From assembly GCA_937891135.1 (NCBI GenBank), contig CALAFB010000081.1:1-63086 (forward strand): DNA of 63,086 bases. Reading direction: 5' to 3'. The notes beneath the pieces are model-generated. The model was given only the letters and a program-made list of their open reading frames with translations, did no database searches and was not told the DNA's origin. This DNA is from an uncultured Elusimicrobium sp. (GTDB taxonomy: Bacteria > Elusimicrobiota > Elusimicrobia > Elusimicrobiales > Elusimicrobiaceae). Numbering within the stretch: the first letter of the stretch is position 1; each line of letters opens with the position of its first letter. Both the position numbers and the translations under genes were made by a program. This document shows positions 15,666 to 24,337 of this stretch, piece after piece.

Positions 15666-15696
15666 ACTTCCCTATCATTATACCAAATAGGGAAGT
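15666..15696 (-). terminator. Terminator of pilin D with a TATAAT in its loop
   Basis: The 10-bp stem ACTTCCCTAT (15666-15675) / ATAGGGAAGT (15687-15696) is followed on the minus strand by CTTTTTATTTG. The loop reads TTGGTATAATG on the minus strand, so a -10 box for pfp may be placed inside the terminator loop. Confidence 0.8.
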
Positions 15697-15718
15697 TATA
15701 CAGACAGCGTAGTTTTAT

Positions 15719-16231
15719 TTATTCTTCTTCATATACTTCATCAAACGAAAACCCTTGCGACTCTAAACTTTTACAGATTTTATTGCCTAGGGTGGAGTAA
15801 CTGAGACAGAATTTTTCAGCGGTAGGCAGGGCTGACCAGTCACCTATACCATAACTAATTTCATACAATCCATTATATGAAGAATCTAGACGGTGAATAT
15901 TCATGGAGCAATCTAAACTTATCTCATATCTTCCATCTTTTGAATAGTAGGTTGTTGGGTCATCATCTTTTATCCACCCCGATAATTCCAGATAATCAAA
16001 ATAATGTCCGTCATTATATTGTATGCACTTATGCGTATATCCGCATTCCAATCCTTTTAACAAGGTTTGGTCATGGATGTATTTAAGGGTAGTTATAGCT
16101 TCGGTAACGCGTGCTTTTTCTACGGCAAACTGGTATTGTGGCAACGCGACGGCTGCCAATATACCCATAATCAGTATTACTACCAACAACTCAATTAACG
16201 TAAAACCCCGTCGGGTATGTCTATTTGTCAT
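15719..16231 (-). CDS. Type IV pilin-like protein (leader D)
   Basis: A 170-residue prepilin. MTNRHTRRG is followed by FTLIELLVVILIMGILAAVA with Glu at +5, then PQYQFAVEKARVTEAITTLK. The variable head is acidic with five Cys (CGYTHKC, CSMN, CLSY, ICKSL) and a DEVYEEE C-terminus. The ribosome site is AAAGGA. It lies on the minus strand between pfp and the structured leader D, with its own terminator, so it is a single-gene unit. Confidence 0.9.
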   Translation of the reverse strand: MTNRHTRRGFTLIELLVVILIMGILAAVALPQYQFAVEKARVTEAITTLKYIHDQTLLKGLECGYTHKCIQYNDGHYFDYLELSGWIKDDDPTTYYSKDGRYEISLDCSMNIHRLDSSYNGLYEISYGIGDWSALPTAEKFCLSYSTLGNKICKSLESQGFSFDEVYEEE

Positions 16232-16548
16232 GATGTTAATTCCTTTTATGTTTTAACCGGGCCCGGTTGTTATAAAACCCAACAAAAACGGCTATATTTA
16301 CCGAGCCTAGAGAAGTAACCCGTTCAAATAGCCGTAGTTGTCAAGGAAGTTGACACACATTCGACATAAGACAACGGGTTTCGAAGGCCCGTTATTTTAT
16401 GTCTATACGGTTATTTTTGGACTTCTCTAGTGCCTTTAGTGAAACTAAAAGCTCTTTGTGCCCGCCTGGCACAATTCCAAAAATAGAAAAAAGTGTTTTT
16501 TTGTGCGTTTACGCTAGAACGTGAACCCCTCCTTTGGTAAATAAGTTA
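16232..16548 (-). ncRNA. Pilin leader RNA D: pseudoknotted structured 5' region
   Basis: The same architecture on the minus strand. P0: TTGTGCC/GGCACAA (plus coordinates 16456-16462 and 16468-16474). P1: CTAGAGAAGT (16421-16430) with ACTTCTCTAG (16307-16316). P2: a long interrupted hairpin, 16386-16402 with 16364-16380. Conserved GAATGT at 16357-16362. P3: GTCAA/TTGAC (16340-16354). Pseudoknot: ACGGCT (16330-16335) with AGCCGT (16288-16293). The CTATTTTTGGAA motif before P0 is also kept. The promoter differs from A-C: TATAAT at 16554-16559 without a clear -35, and the AAATTGAAAT element is lost. Confidence 0.65.
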
Positions 16549-16637
16549 TCTGTATTATACTAAACTTTCCTAAGAGAAAAGCGGTTCCGCCCCGCCAAAT
16601 TTTAAAAGCCTGCTCCTTTCGGGTGTGTTTAAAATGG

Positions 16638-16651
16638 TACAATAATAAAAT
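16638..16651 (+). promoter_or_regulatory. -10 element placed for a leaderless transcript
   Basis: TACAAT (16638-16643) preceded by TGG, with eight bases to the ATG at 16652 and no Shine-Dalgarno. The -35 is not convincing. The flippase message probably starts at or next to its AUG. Confidence 0.4.
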
Positions 16652-18181
16652 ATGAACCAACGCAAAGCGGGCATATTACTTTCATACGTCAATACGGCAC
16701 TAAACGGCATTACCATGCTGGTGTATGTGCCAATGTTGCTGCATTATCTTACCAAAGAACAGTATGGAGTGTACCAGCTGATGGGGTCCTTGATTGCGGC
16801 CTTATCACTTATGGATTTTGGACTTGGCAGTTGCATTGTCCGTTTTTTAGCGCAAGCCCGGGCCCGACAGAACGTAAAGGAAGAACAGGATATTTTATCG
16901 GCCGCCCGGTTATTGTATTTACTGATAGCCGGGGCTATTTTGGTAGTGGGAGCGGGATTATATATAGGGATTACCCCGCTATATGGTAAAACCTTGTCCC
17001 CCCAGGAACTGGTTTGTGCCAAACAGATTTTTATTATTTTATTAGTGAATTTTGCATTGGTGATCGCTTGCAACGTGTTTTCGGTAGTGATGTTAGCCCG
17101 GGAACGGTTTGTGGCTTACCAAGGAATACGGGTGTTGGATTTGGTATGTTCTCCGTTAATGGTATGGGGGGTGCTCAGTTGGAAGGCAGATGTATTAAAT
17201 ATAGTATGGGTACAAACATTTTTTAATATATTGGTCATAGGAATCAGTTATATTTATTGCCGGGTAAAATTACAGGTACATTTCCCGTTGTACCGGGTCC
17301 CCGGGGCGTTAATCCGGAAATTGGCCGCTTTCTCACTAACTATATTTATTGGGAATGTATCCGGGCAGATTTATTGGCGGCTAGGAAGCTGGGTATTAGG
17401 GGCCATTGCCGGGGCGGTGGCGGTAGCAAATTATTATATTTCATCCCAAATCTGTTTATTTTTTCTTATTTTTTCCAGCAGTATCGGAAGCGTATTTTTG
17501 CCGAAGTTGTCTGCCGATTCCGCCAAAAGCGTATCCTTGCAAAGCCATAATGAAATTTTTTGCCGTACAGGCCGTTTACAGGCATTGATTGCTTGTTTAA
17601 TTTTGATAGGGTTTGTTTGCTTGGGGCGAGAATTTTTAACCTTGTGGTTAGGGCCTGGCAACGAAGTCTGTTACTGGCCGGCTGTTATTTTGATGGCCGG
17701 GTATATGCTGTCCGTCATACAAGGGATTGCGCCAACGGCCTTACAAGCCATGAACCGGTATAGTTGGTTTGCGTATATTTATTTGGCCTCGGCCGGATGT
17801 AATATTTTACTGGCTTTTGTGCTTAGTAAATATTATGGGGTGATTGGGTGTGCTCTGGCGGCCGCGTTTTGTTTGCTTGTATTACAGGGGCTGGCCGTTA
17901 ATATCTATTACAACCGGGTAGGGCTGGATGTACGTCATTTTATACGAGAAGTTGCTCCAATAATTATTTCTTCCGTGCTAGTGTGGCTTGGATTATGGGG
18001 TTTAGGGACGGTATGGCCCGTACAAACCTCTTGGACGAGTTTTATGCTGCATGGAGTTGTCATTGTAATGGTCTACGTTGTAGTGATGTGTCGGTTTGTA
18101 CTGAATCCATTTGAATGGACGGTACTCAACGAATGTTGGCAATTTATTACTTCCTTTGGCCGCAAAGGGCTAACGGAATAA
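16652..18181 (+). CDS. Polysaccharide flippase, Wzx/MATE-like (MOP superfamily)
   Basis: A 509-residue integral membrane protein with about 14 predicted spans. The N-terminus (residues 5-45) has the LLHYLTKEQYGVYQLMGSL segment typical of Wzx/RfbX O-antigen flippases, and the SLMDFGLGSCIVRFLA stretch is also characteristic. It would move lipid-linked oligosaccharide across the inner membrane. It lies about 20 kb from the polysaccharide cluster and no glycosyltransferase is adjacent, so its substrate is open. No ribosome site is seen (possible leaderless message). The start is set by conservation of the N-terminal helix. Confidence 0.85.
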   Translation: MNQRKAGILLSYVNTALNGITMLVYVPMLLHYLTKEQYGVYQLMGSLIAALSLMDFGLGSCIVRFLAQARARQNVKEEQDILSAARLLYLLIAGAILVVGAGLYIGITPLYGKTLSPQELVCAKQIFIILLVNFALVIACNVFSVVMLARERFVAYQGIRVLDLVCSPLMVWGVLSWKADVLNIVWVQTFFNILVIGISYIYCRVKLQVHFPLYRVPGALIRKLAAFSLTIFIGNVSGQIYWRLGSWVLGAIAGAVAVANYYISSQICLFFLIFSSSIGSVFLPKLSADSAKSVSLQSHNEIFCRTGRLQALIACLILIGFVCLGREFLTLWLGPGNEVCYWPAVILMAGYMLSVIQGIAPTALQAMNRYSWFAYIYLASAGCNILLAFVLSKYYGVIGCALAAAFCLLVLQGLAVNIYYNRVGLDVRHFIREVAPIIISSVLVWLGLWGLGTVWPVQTSWTSFMLHGVVIVMVYVVVMCRFVLNPFEWTVLNECWQFITSFGRKGLTE

Positions 18182-18232
18182 GAATAACTTCCTAGTGTTG
18201 TAATATTTATTCTCTTTTGTATCTTTATGAGA

Positions 18233-18262
18233 GAGCCCCTTTTCTTTATAAAAAAGGGGCTC
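18233..18262. terminator. Bidirectional terminator between flippase and ankyrin genes
   Basis: A perfect 11-bp stem, GAGCCCCTTTT (18233-18243) / AAAAGGGGCTC (18252-18262), between two convergent genes. Confidence 0.75.
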
Positions 18263-18296
18263 GTTTGGTCCTAAATAACTTATGATAAGTTATAAT

Positions 18297-20063
18297 TTAT
18301 GGATTTTTTTCTGCGTCTTGTAATACTTTGGCTATTTTTTTATATCCTCTACCGTTCGCATACATCAAAGCAGTTTTTTCGCGGATATTTTGTAATTTGG
18401 GGTCTGCCCCTGCTTTAAGTAACAGTTGTACTACTTCCAAATTGTCTCTATCACTTGCAATAATCAAAGCCGTGTCTTTACGCGTACTATTTTGGTAGTT
18501 AATATCCGCTCCTGCATCAAGTAATTGTTTTAAGACGCTTATGTCTCCAATCGAAGCCGCCACAATAAGAGGGGTATTTCCATTGTTAGCTTCCACATTT
18601 ACCTCTGCTCCCCCCTGGATGAGTACGGGAACTAACCCTACGTGTTTCCTATCCAAGGCTAAGGTAAGGGCCGTTTCTCCATATTTATTTTTTAGATTGG
18701 GGTTTGCCCCGGCCCGTAATAATTGCTCAATTACTTCTACCGAATCGGTCGTATGTGCCCAAATAATCAAGGCTGTTTTGTCTTCCGCTCCTTGCAGATT
18801 TACGTCCGCCCCGGCCTTAATAAGCACAGGGATGACGTCCTGTTTTTTCCCATAGGCGGCTGCAATAAGCGGGGTATTGCCGCTTTTCCCTTTCAAGTTA
18901 GGGTCCGCCCCGGCTTTGAGCAAAGCCTCAATGACCTCTATTTTCCCAGCACCGCTGGCAGCTTGCAGAGGAGTAGTGAAATTCTCTTTATTGCCATTGG
19001 GATCGGCCCCGGCTTTGAGTAAGATATTTACTAGTTCTACATTTCCCCGGTAACTGGCCGCTCGTAAGGGAGAAGACTTGTCTCCGTTCGGATCAGCGCC
19101 TTCTTGCAGTAATTGTTTGACTACGTCCGTATTGTCTCTAAAGGCTGCTCCAAATAGGGCCGAACTTCTTTGGGCCTTATCCCCTTTGGCTCCCGCTTGC
19201 TCTAACACGGCTACTACTTCGGGATGATTGGCCCCCGTAGCCGCTGCCCACGCTGTTTCTGCCGGATATTCCGATTCCGTTGCATGTACATCTGCCCCCG
19301 CCTTCAGCAGTTCTTTTACAACGTCTAAATGTCCTTTATAGGCTGCCTCTATTAGAGGAGTACCTAAGTTTACATCTGCCCCGGCTCTAAGTAGTTCCTT
19401 TACAACATCTAAATGCCCGTTTACGGCTGCTGCTGGTAGAGGCTTTAGCCACGCTTTATCTGGGTTTACGTTTGCCCCAGCATTTAGCAGTTCTTTTACT
19501 ACCTCCAAATGCCCTTCATAGGCTGCTTGTGCTAAAGCATTTCTATCGGCGTTCACATGAGCCCCGGCTTTAAGCAGTTCCTTGACTACGTCTAAATGAC
19601 CATGTTCACTAGCACCGGCCAACGGCCAGCCTTTTTGCATATTTACATCTACACCTGCTTTAATGAATTCTTTCACAATATCCAAATTTCCTTGTTCGCA
19701 AGCATATCCAAAAGGGTCGGAATCAATAGCTCGTACATTGATTCCTTTACGTATCAATTTTTTTACTGTTTTTAAATCCCCTGTAATACTGGCTGCCAAT
19801 AAACGGGTTTGCTGATTGCTTACGTAATCTTTTGTGTTGTTTTGTTCTTTTTGTTTCAGTAATTCCAAACAACCTTCCTGGGCAGCTTTAAAGAAGTTAT
19901 CCCGTGTATCTTTTTGCAATTGCTCACACGCGGGCGCATCTTTAGGTAATGCTGGTTCGTCATTCCAGTTAATAGGTCTATTCCATAAGTATACGAAAAT
20001 AACCGCTAATACTCCTACCCCTATATATTTTAATATCATCAATTGCGCTTGTTTACGTTTCAT
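18297..20063 (-). CDS. Membrane-anchored ankyrin-repeat protein
   Basis: A 588-residue protein. Residues 10-30 form one hydrophobic span after a basic start (MKRKQAQ), giving an N-in signal anchor with the rest most likely in the periplasm. From about residue 85 to the end there are some 15 ankyrin repeats of about 33 residues with the GHLDVVKELLKAGADVN consensus; several adjacent repeats are almost identical, suggesting recent duplication. There is a conserved C-terminal ALMYANGRGYKKI repeat. The partner is unknown. Ankyrin proteins are common in host-associated bacteria, but export from the cell is not shown. A strong promoter lies at 20110-20137. Confidence 0.9.
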   Translation of the reverse strand: MKRKQAQLMILKYIGVGVLAVIFVYLWNRPINWNDEPALPKDAPACEQLQKDTRDNFFKAAQEGCLELLKQKEQNNTKDYVSNQQTRLLAASITGDLKTVKKLIRKGINVRAIDSDPFGYACEQGNLDIVKEFIKAGVDVNMQKGWPLAGASEHGHLDVVKELLKAGAHVNADRNALAQAAYEGHLEVVKELLNAGANVNPDKAWLKPLPAAAVNGHLDVVKELLRAGADVNLGTPLIEAAYKGHLDVVKELLKAGADVHATESEYPAETAWAAATGANHPEVVAVLEQAGAKGDKAQRSSALFGAAFRDNTDVVKQLLQEGADPNGDKSSPLRAASYRGNVELVNILLKAGADPNGNKENFTTPLQAASGAGKIEVIEALLKAGADPNLKGKSGNTPLIAAAYGKKQDVIPVLIKAGADVNLQGAEDKTALIIWAHTTDSVEVIEQLLRAGANPNLKNKYGETALTLALDRKHVGLVPVLIQGGAEVNVEANNGNTPLIVAASIGDISVLKQLLDAGADINYQNSTRKDTALIIASDRDNLEVVQLLLKAGADPKLQNIREKTALMYANGRGYKKIAKVLQDAEKNP

Positions 20064-20109
20064 ACGTTTTTCCCCATACGTTGTAAAATAATTTCTATTT
20101 CATAATATA

Positions 20110-20137
20110 ATTATAAGGGAAATCTTTTGATTGTCAA
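20110..20137 (-). promoter_or_regulatory. Promoter of the ankyrin-repeat gene
   Basis: On the minus strand TTGACA (20132-20137), 16-base spacer, TATAAT (20110-20115): both boxes match the consensus exactly. The start codon is about 40 bases past the expected transcription start. Confidence 0.75.
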
Positions 20138-20272
20138 TATAGTATTTCTCCTTGAAGAGAAGAAGATATAAAAATCTGATTCTTAAAAGTTTTTTAAGTA
20201 ATGGTGTAAATTTTTCTTCGTGAGGTTTTTTGCCAAAATCGGGCGGGATGTTTGCTGCGATTTTAAAAGCCT

Positions 20273-20299
20273 TGCATTGTTTTTTTTTTTTGGTAAATT
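20273..20299 (+). promoter_or_regulatory. Possible promoter containing a T12 homopolymer
   Basis: TTGCAT (20273-20278) is followed by a run of twelve T (20280-20291) and a weak TAAATT (20294-20299). If these are -35 and -10, the homopolymer lies in the spacer, which is now 15 bases. Slippage would change the spacer and hence expression of the downstream pilin. The -10 is weak. Confidence 0.3.
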
Positions 20300-20346
20300 T
20301 GAGATATAAAGAAAAATAAATTTGTATAAATACAGGGGTACGTATT

Positions 20347-20922
20347 ATGAAAAAAAGAGGTTTTAAGGGTGTTTTTCGCGCAAATACAGGTTTCACGCTC
20401 ATAGAATTATTAGTGATGGTGTTAATTATCGGTATATTAGCGGCGGTGGCGTTGCCGCAGTACCAACAGGCCGTTATGAAAACGCGGTTTACGAAATTGT
20501 ACCAACTGGGGCGTATCTATGAACGGGCCGCGGAATTATATGTAGCAGACCATGGGGAATGGCCGATACATTTTGCCGATTTAGATATAGATGCCCCCGG
20601 CGGTATGGAGATAAAAAGTTCATTTTCATCTAATTGTTGTGCCCAAAACGAGGAATTATATTGTTGTTTACAAACGGCCAATGCTTCACAGCCATCGGGT
20701 ATTACATGTGGTTTGGCAGATTACAGTTTAGGGTATATCCTTCTATATAAAGATAAGAATAAACTGCTTATGAATCAGCGATATTGTATAGCTCAAAATA
20801 CAAATAGTGTAGCCACAAAAGTTTGCACGACGTATAACGCGACCGGGAAAGCTTTAAATCTTATTACGCCTACCGGGCATAAAACCGGATACAAATACTA
20901 TCCATTACCCCAAAATCTGTAA
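20347..20922 (+). CDS. Type IV pilin-like protein without a structured leader
   Basis: A 191-residue prepilin. A longer basic leader (MKKRGFKGVFRANTG) precedes FTLIELLVMVLIIGILAAVA, then PQYQQAVMKTRF. The head domain has seven Cys (NCCAQ, YCC, TCG, YCIAQ, VCTTY), consistent with disulfides, and a C-terminus rich in aromatic and basic residues. The ribosome site is only GGGG. The pseudoknot leader of the other pilins is absent; instead a T12 tract lies 55 bases upstream. No clear terminator follows before the tRNA. Confidence 0.9.
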   Translation: MKKRGFKGVFRANTGFTLIELLVMVLIIGILAAVALPQYQQAVMKTRFTKLYQLGRIYERAAELYVADHGEWPIHFADLDIDAPGGMEIKSSFSSNCCAQNEELYCCLQTANASQPSGITCGLADYSLGYILLYKDKNKLLMNQRYCIAQNTNSVATKVCTTYNATGKALNLITPTGHKTGYKYYPLPQNL

Positions 20923-20979
20923 GTGCTGCGTGCGGTTTTACTTCCTCTTAAAAACGAAACAATACATTGCCAATAAAAC

Positions 20980-21051
20980 TACCCCCATACAGAATCGAAC
21001 TGTAATCCCCTGCTTAGAAGGCAGGTGCTCTATCCATTGAGCTATGGGGGC
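20980..21051 (-). tRNA. tRNA-Arg (anticodon UCU)
   Basis: On the minus strand a full cloverleaf is visible: acceptor GCCCCCA/TGGGGGT, D-arm GCTC-GAGC, anticodon arm CCTGC-CTTCTAA-GCAGG with anticodon TCT, and T-arm TACAG-TTCGATT-CTGTA. The 3' CCA is not encoded. Confidence 0.96.
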
Positions 21052-21155
21052 GACATCCTTATTCTAGCAAAATTTGGGCAAACTTACAAAAATTAACTTC
21101 TGCAAGCCGGGCTTGTGAAATGCTACAATATATCATCTATACATAGTAGGTTTTT

Positions 21156-22409
21156 ATGGTTAAAAATTTATCGTTTTCATATTCTAAAATGGGCATGTAT
21201 AAGGAATGTCCGCAAAAGTATAAGTTCCGCTACGTCCACCAAATCCCGGAACTGCCAAAGTATTATTTTGCGTTTGGCTCGGCGTTGCATAGCGTGATGG
21301 AATTTATTTATAATCCCGAACGCTCCTTTTTCCCAACGCTTGCCGAGGCCCTCGCCTACTTTGATACTGTGTGGAATAAAACCACCTGGGAGCAAAAAGG
21401 TTATGCGTCCGTCGATAAAGAACTGGCCGGCTATGCCGAAGGACGCGCTGAAATTGAAGCCTACTACCAAAAACACGCTGCTACGTTTGCCAAACCGCTT
21501 TCCGTAGAAATGAAAAGTACGCTGGAAATTGATGGGCTTTCGCTCATTAGTATTTTGGACCGTATGGATTATCTGGGCGACGGGCAGATTAAAATTTTGG
21601 ATTATAAGACGGGGAAAACCGTCCAGCGCGAACCGGACCAACTGTATATGTACCAAAAAGTGGCGGAAACGTCCCCCGTCATTAAAGCCCTGGTACAGCA
21701 AAAAGACCCGTCCGTTAAAGAAGTGCGCGTGGGACAACTGGCGTTTTATCATTTACCCAGTTTAACCGAACTGACGTTTGAACGGGCTCCCGATAAAGAA
21801 ATTTTTGAATTTTGGCAGAAAGTGTTGGCTATCGCCGGAAACATCCGCGCGGGGCATTTTGCACCAACACCCGGCGAAAAACAATGCCGCTGGTGCGACT
21901 ACCGCAACATCTGCCCCGTCTATACCGGCCGGGACTATACCGGCCCGTCCGGTGCTGCCGCGCTGCCTTTACTCAAAGGGGCTCCTACCCAACAGGCATT
22001 TCCCCCCGCAGCGGTTGCGGAACCGAAACCGTCCGCGCAGCCGCTTGCCAAAAGTGAGTTGGAAATTTTAGCTGAAAAAATTGACCGTTTAGGCGAATTA
22101 ACGGCCGAGTCCGAAAAACTGCGCCGGGAAATTACAGAGCGGATGCACGCCCAGCATTTTACGCGCCATTTTGGTACCCAGTATCAAGCCGAAATTCATC
22201 AAACGGAAAAAACCGTGTGGGCTGATAAACAGCGTGTGATTGATTTCCTTCGCCGTAAAAATTTGCTCATTAAAACCTTGGTACCTACCCAAAGCACTAT
22301 TGTGGCCTTATTACAGGACCCGTCAGTACCGGAAGATATCAAAAAAGAATTGGCTGCATTAGGTACGGTTCAGACGGAGGAAACATTAACGGTGGAGCGT
22401 GCGGAATGA
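21156..22409 (+). CDS. PD-(D/E)XK nuclease with Fe-S cysteines (RecB/Cas4/AddB-like)
   Basis: A 417-residue protein. The N-terminus SYSKMGMYKECPQKYKFRY carries the first cluster cysteine; GSALHSVMEF supplies the conserved His; ISILDRMD and ILDYKTGK give the Asp and the D-x-K of the nuclease core; CRWCDYRNICPVY near residue 245 supplies three more cysteines. This is the arrangement of Fe-S RecB-family exonucleases (AddB, Cas4). After a Pro/Ala linker (265-300), a C-terminal coiled coil (about 305-335) and a small domain are of unknown role. No helicase or cas gene is nearby. It overlaps the next gene by four bases. Confidence 0.87.
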   Translation: MVKNLSFSYSKMGMYKECPQKYKFRYVHQIPELPKYYFAFGSALHSVMEFIYNPERSFFPTLAEALAYFDTVWNKTTWEQKGYASVDKELAGYAEGRAEIEAYYQKHAATFAKPLSVEMKSTLEIDGLSLISILDRMDYLGDGQIKILDYKTGKTVQREPDQLYMYQKVAETSPVIKALVQQKDPSVKEVRVGQLAFYHLPSLTELTFERAPDKEIFEFWQKVLAIAGNIRAGHFAPTPGEKQCRWCDYRNICPVYTGRDYTGPSGAAALPLLKGAPTQQAFPPAAVAEPKPSAQPLAKSELEILAEKIDRLGELTAESEKLRREITERMHAQHFTRHFGTQYQAEIHQTEKTVWADKQRVIDFLRRKNLLIKTLVPTQSTIVALLQDPSVPEDIKKELAALGTVQTEETLTVERAE

Positions 22410-24337
22410 ATACGTCTAAACGGGACGCACGGCTGCTGATTTCTTGCGGGGTGGTAGTGGCCGCGTTAGTCATTTTTACGGCGGTACGTATCGCTATTTG
22501 GGGGGCCAATGCCCCGTTGTTTGCAGATTTGTCCGCCGCCCAGATAGGTTCGGCCTTTTTAAATGGGTGTCGGTTTGATTTTTATATGACGGCCTTATGT
22601 TTGGGACCGGTACTTTTTTTACTCAATTTACCTATAAAATCAGTTCGCTGGGTACAAGGGTGCAGCATCGTGTTGCTAGCAGAACTGGTATTTTTAACCG
22701 GTTTTTTGATAGCAGATTTTGTGTATTTCCCCAAAGTAGGGCGGCATATTGCGGAGGAAATTATCCAAATATCGGCAGACTGGGGATATGTTGTTTCGTA
22801 CGCGTTTAAAGAATTGTGGTGGGCGTTGTTGTTGCTCATAGGCGGGTTTATCGGGGCGGTATATTTTTTATGCCGTTGGATACACCAACAGGGGCTGCAA
22901 GCGCGTTCCATACGGAAAACAATTTTTATCTTGCTGATTATTCTGGCGGCGTGTGCATTGGGGATTCGCGGGCATTTAGGCCGCGGAAAATCCCTGGGGG
23001 TGGCTGATGTCTATAAATATGCAAATACGGCTAGCGGGGCGGCCCTTACGTTAAACGGAGCGTTTACGGCTTACCAGGTAGGGCGTAAAGGATCCCAGGA
23101 ATTTACGAATACATTTCCAGTAGAACAAGCCATTTTAAATACGCAAAAACTAATTATTTCCCCGGCAGAAGAAGTACTTTCGGAACAATATCCCTTAGAG
23201 CGCAAACGCACGGTTCCTGCCGCAATACCCGGTGGACAACAACCCAATATTTTGATTGTACTATTAGAAGGGTGGCATCCGTATTATGTGGATGGTATTT
23301 CCCACCACGGGTTTGGGGCTACCCCGGTGTTTGATGACATTTTGAAAAACGGTATCCAATTTACAAATGCCTATGCCGCCGGGCAGCGCAGTATCTTTGG
23401 GTTTGCAGCCGTGCTGGCAGGGGTGCCGTTTCTTCCGGGGCTGCCTATGTTTGGGTATGGGCTGGAAATGACGGAACTTTCCCCCCTTCCCCGGCATTTT
23501 GCCCAAAATGGGTATTATACGTTTTTTGCACAGACTTCCCACCGCGATTCGTACCGCCTTTGTGCATTGGCCTCTTATTTGGGTATGCAAGACAGTTTCG
23601 GGTGGGAAGATATTCCCCAACGCCTGCCGTACCGGGAGAAAGCCCCCTTCGGCTATGATTACGACGCGTTTCAATTTGCCGCTGATAAAATTCAAGAACA
23701 TACCGGGCAACCTTTTTTAGGGATGGTGTTTACAGGTATTACGCACGAGCCGTTTGCCTCTACCTTGCCGCAATTTGATAAATACCCGTATGATAGTTGG
23801 GAACACGGTTTTTTAAATACGCTGGCGTTTGCGGATTGGTCTCTTGGCGAGTTGCTGGCCCGGGCTCAACAAGACGGGTGGCTGGATGATACTATTTTTG
23901 TATTTGTGGCGGACCATACGTCCGGCGGCCCGGCGGAAAATACGCTCAAAAATCATTTCCGGATTCCGCTTGTAATATATGCCCCAAAGCGGTTTAAGCC
24001 GCAACGGGTGGAGTATGTGGTTTCCCAGTTGGACCTGGGACCCACTTTATATAATTTAGCAGGCTTAACCCCCGCATATACCACGTTAGGGCGGGATATG
24101 TTGGATAAAACAGCCCCGCATTGGGCGTTAGTAGCTGAAGGAAATAATTTGGGGCTTATTACGGCACAAGGGGCGGTGCGCCATACAGGAAGCCAGTTAC
24201 TAACGGTAGAGAAACAGACCGAAAATTTTGATGCCGCAGCGGCTGAAGAGACATTACTTTCAGTCAGTCAGGCTGCCTATACGTTACTTAAAGAAAACCG
24301 CTGGTACACTTCTGCGGAAAACGGAGAAACGAAATGA
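22406..24337 (+). CDS. LTA synthase-like phosphoglycerol transferase (sulfatase fold)
   Basis: A 643-residue inner-membrane enzyme. Five hydrophobic segments occupy residues 10-190. The periplasmic catalytic domain (about 275-590) starts PNILIVLLEGWHP, where Glu and the following region bind metal; AAGQRSIFGF aligns with the nucleophile position of LtaS/MdoB (Ser in place of Thr); the VFVADHTSGG Asp/His pair and the later His complete an alkaline-phosphatase-type site. It would transfer phosphoglycerol or a related head group onto a periplasmic glycan or lipid. It overlaps the nuclease gene before it and the FGGY kinase after it (ATGA both times), implying one translationally coupled operon. 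Confidence 0.85.
   Translation: MNTSKRDARLLISCGVVVAALVIFTAVRIAIWGANAPLFADLSAAQIGSAFLNGCRFDFYMTALCLGPVLFLLNLPIKSVRWVQGCSIVLLAELVFLTGFLIADFVYFPKVGRHIAEEIIQISADWGYVVSYAFKELWWALLLLIGGFIGAVYFLCRWIHQQGLQARSIRKTIFILLIILAACALGIRGHLGRGKSLGVADVYKYANTASGAALTLNGAFTAYQVGRKGSQEFTNTFPVEQAILNTQKLIISPAEEVLSEQYPLERKRTVPAAIPGGQQPNILIVLLEGWHPYYVDGISHHGFGATPVFDDILKNGIQFTNAYAAGQRSIFGFAAVLAGVPFLPGLPMFGYGLEMTELSPLPRHFAQNGYYTFFAQTSHRDSYRLCALASYLGMQDSFGWEDIPQRLPYREKAPFGYDYDAFQFAADKIQEHTGQPFLGMVFTGITHEPFASTLPQFDKYPYDSWEHGFLNTLAFADWSLGELLARAQQDGWLDDTIFVFVADHTSGGPAENTLKNHFRIPLVIYAPKRFKPQRVEYVVSQLDLGPTLYNLAGLTPAYTTLGRDMLDKTAPHWALVAEGNNLGLITAQGAVRHTGSQLLTVEKQTENFDAAAAEETLLSVSQAAYTLLKENRWYTSAENGETK

Noticed and set aside
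20100..20402. A minus-strand open frame of 100 codons over the pilin promoter region
   Set aside because: Low-complexity Lys/Phe-rich translation of A+T-rich DNA, no ribosome site, overlaps the pilin start and the T12 tract.
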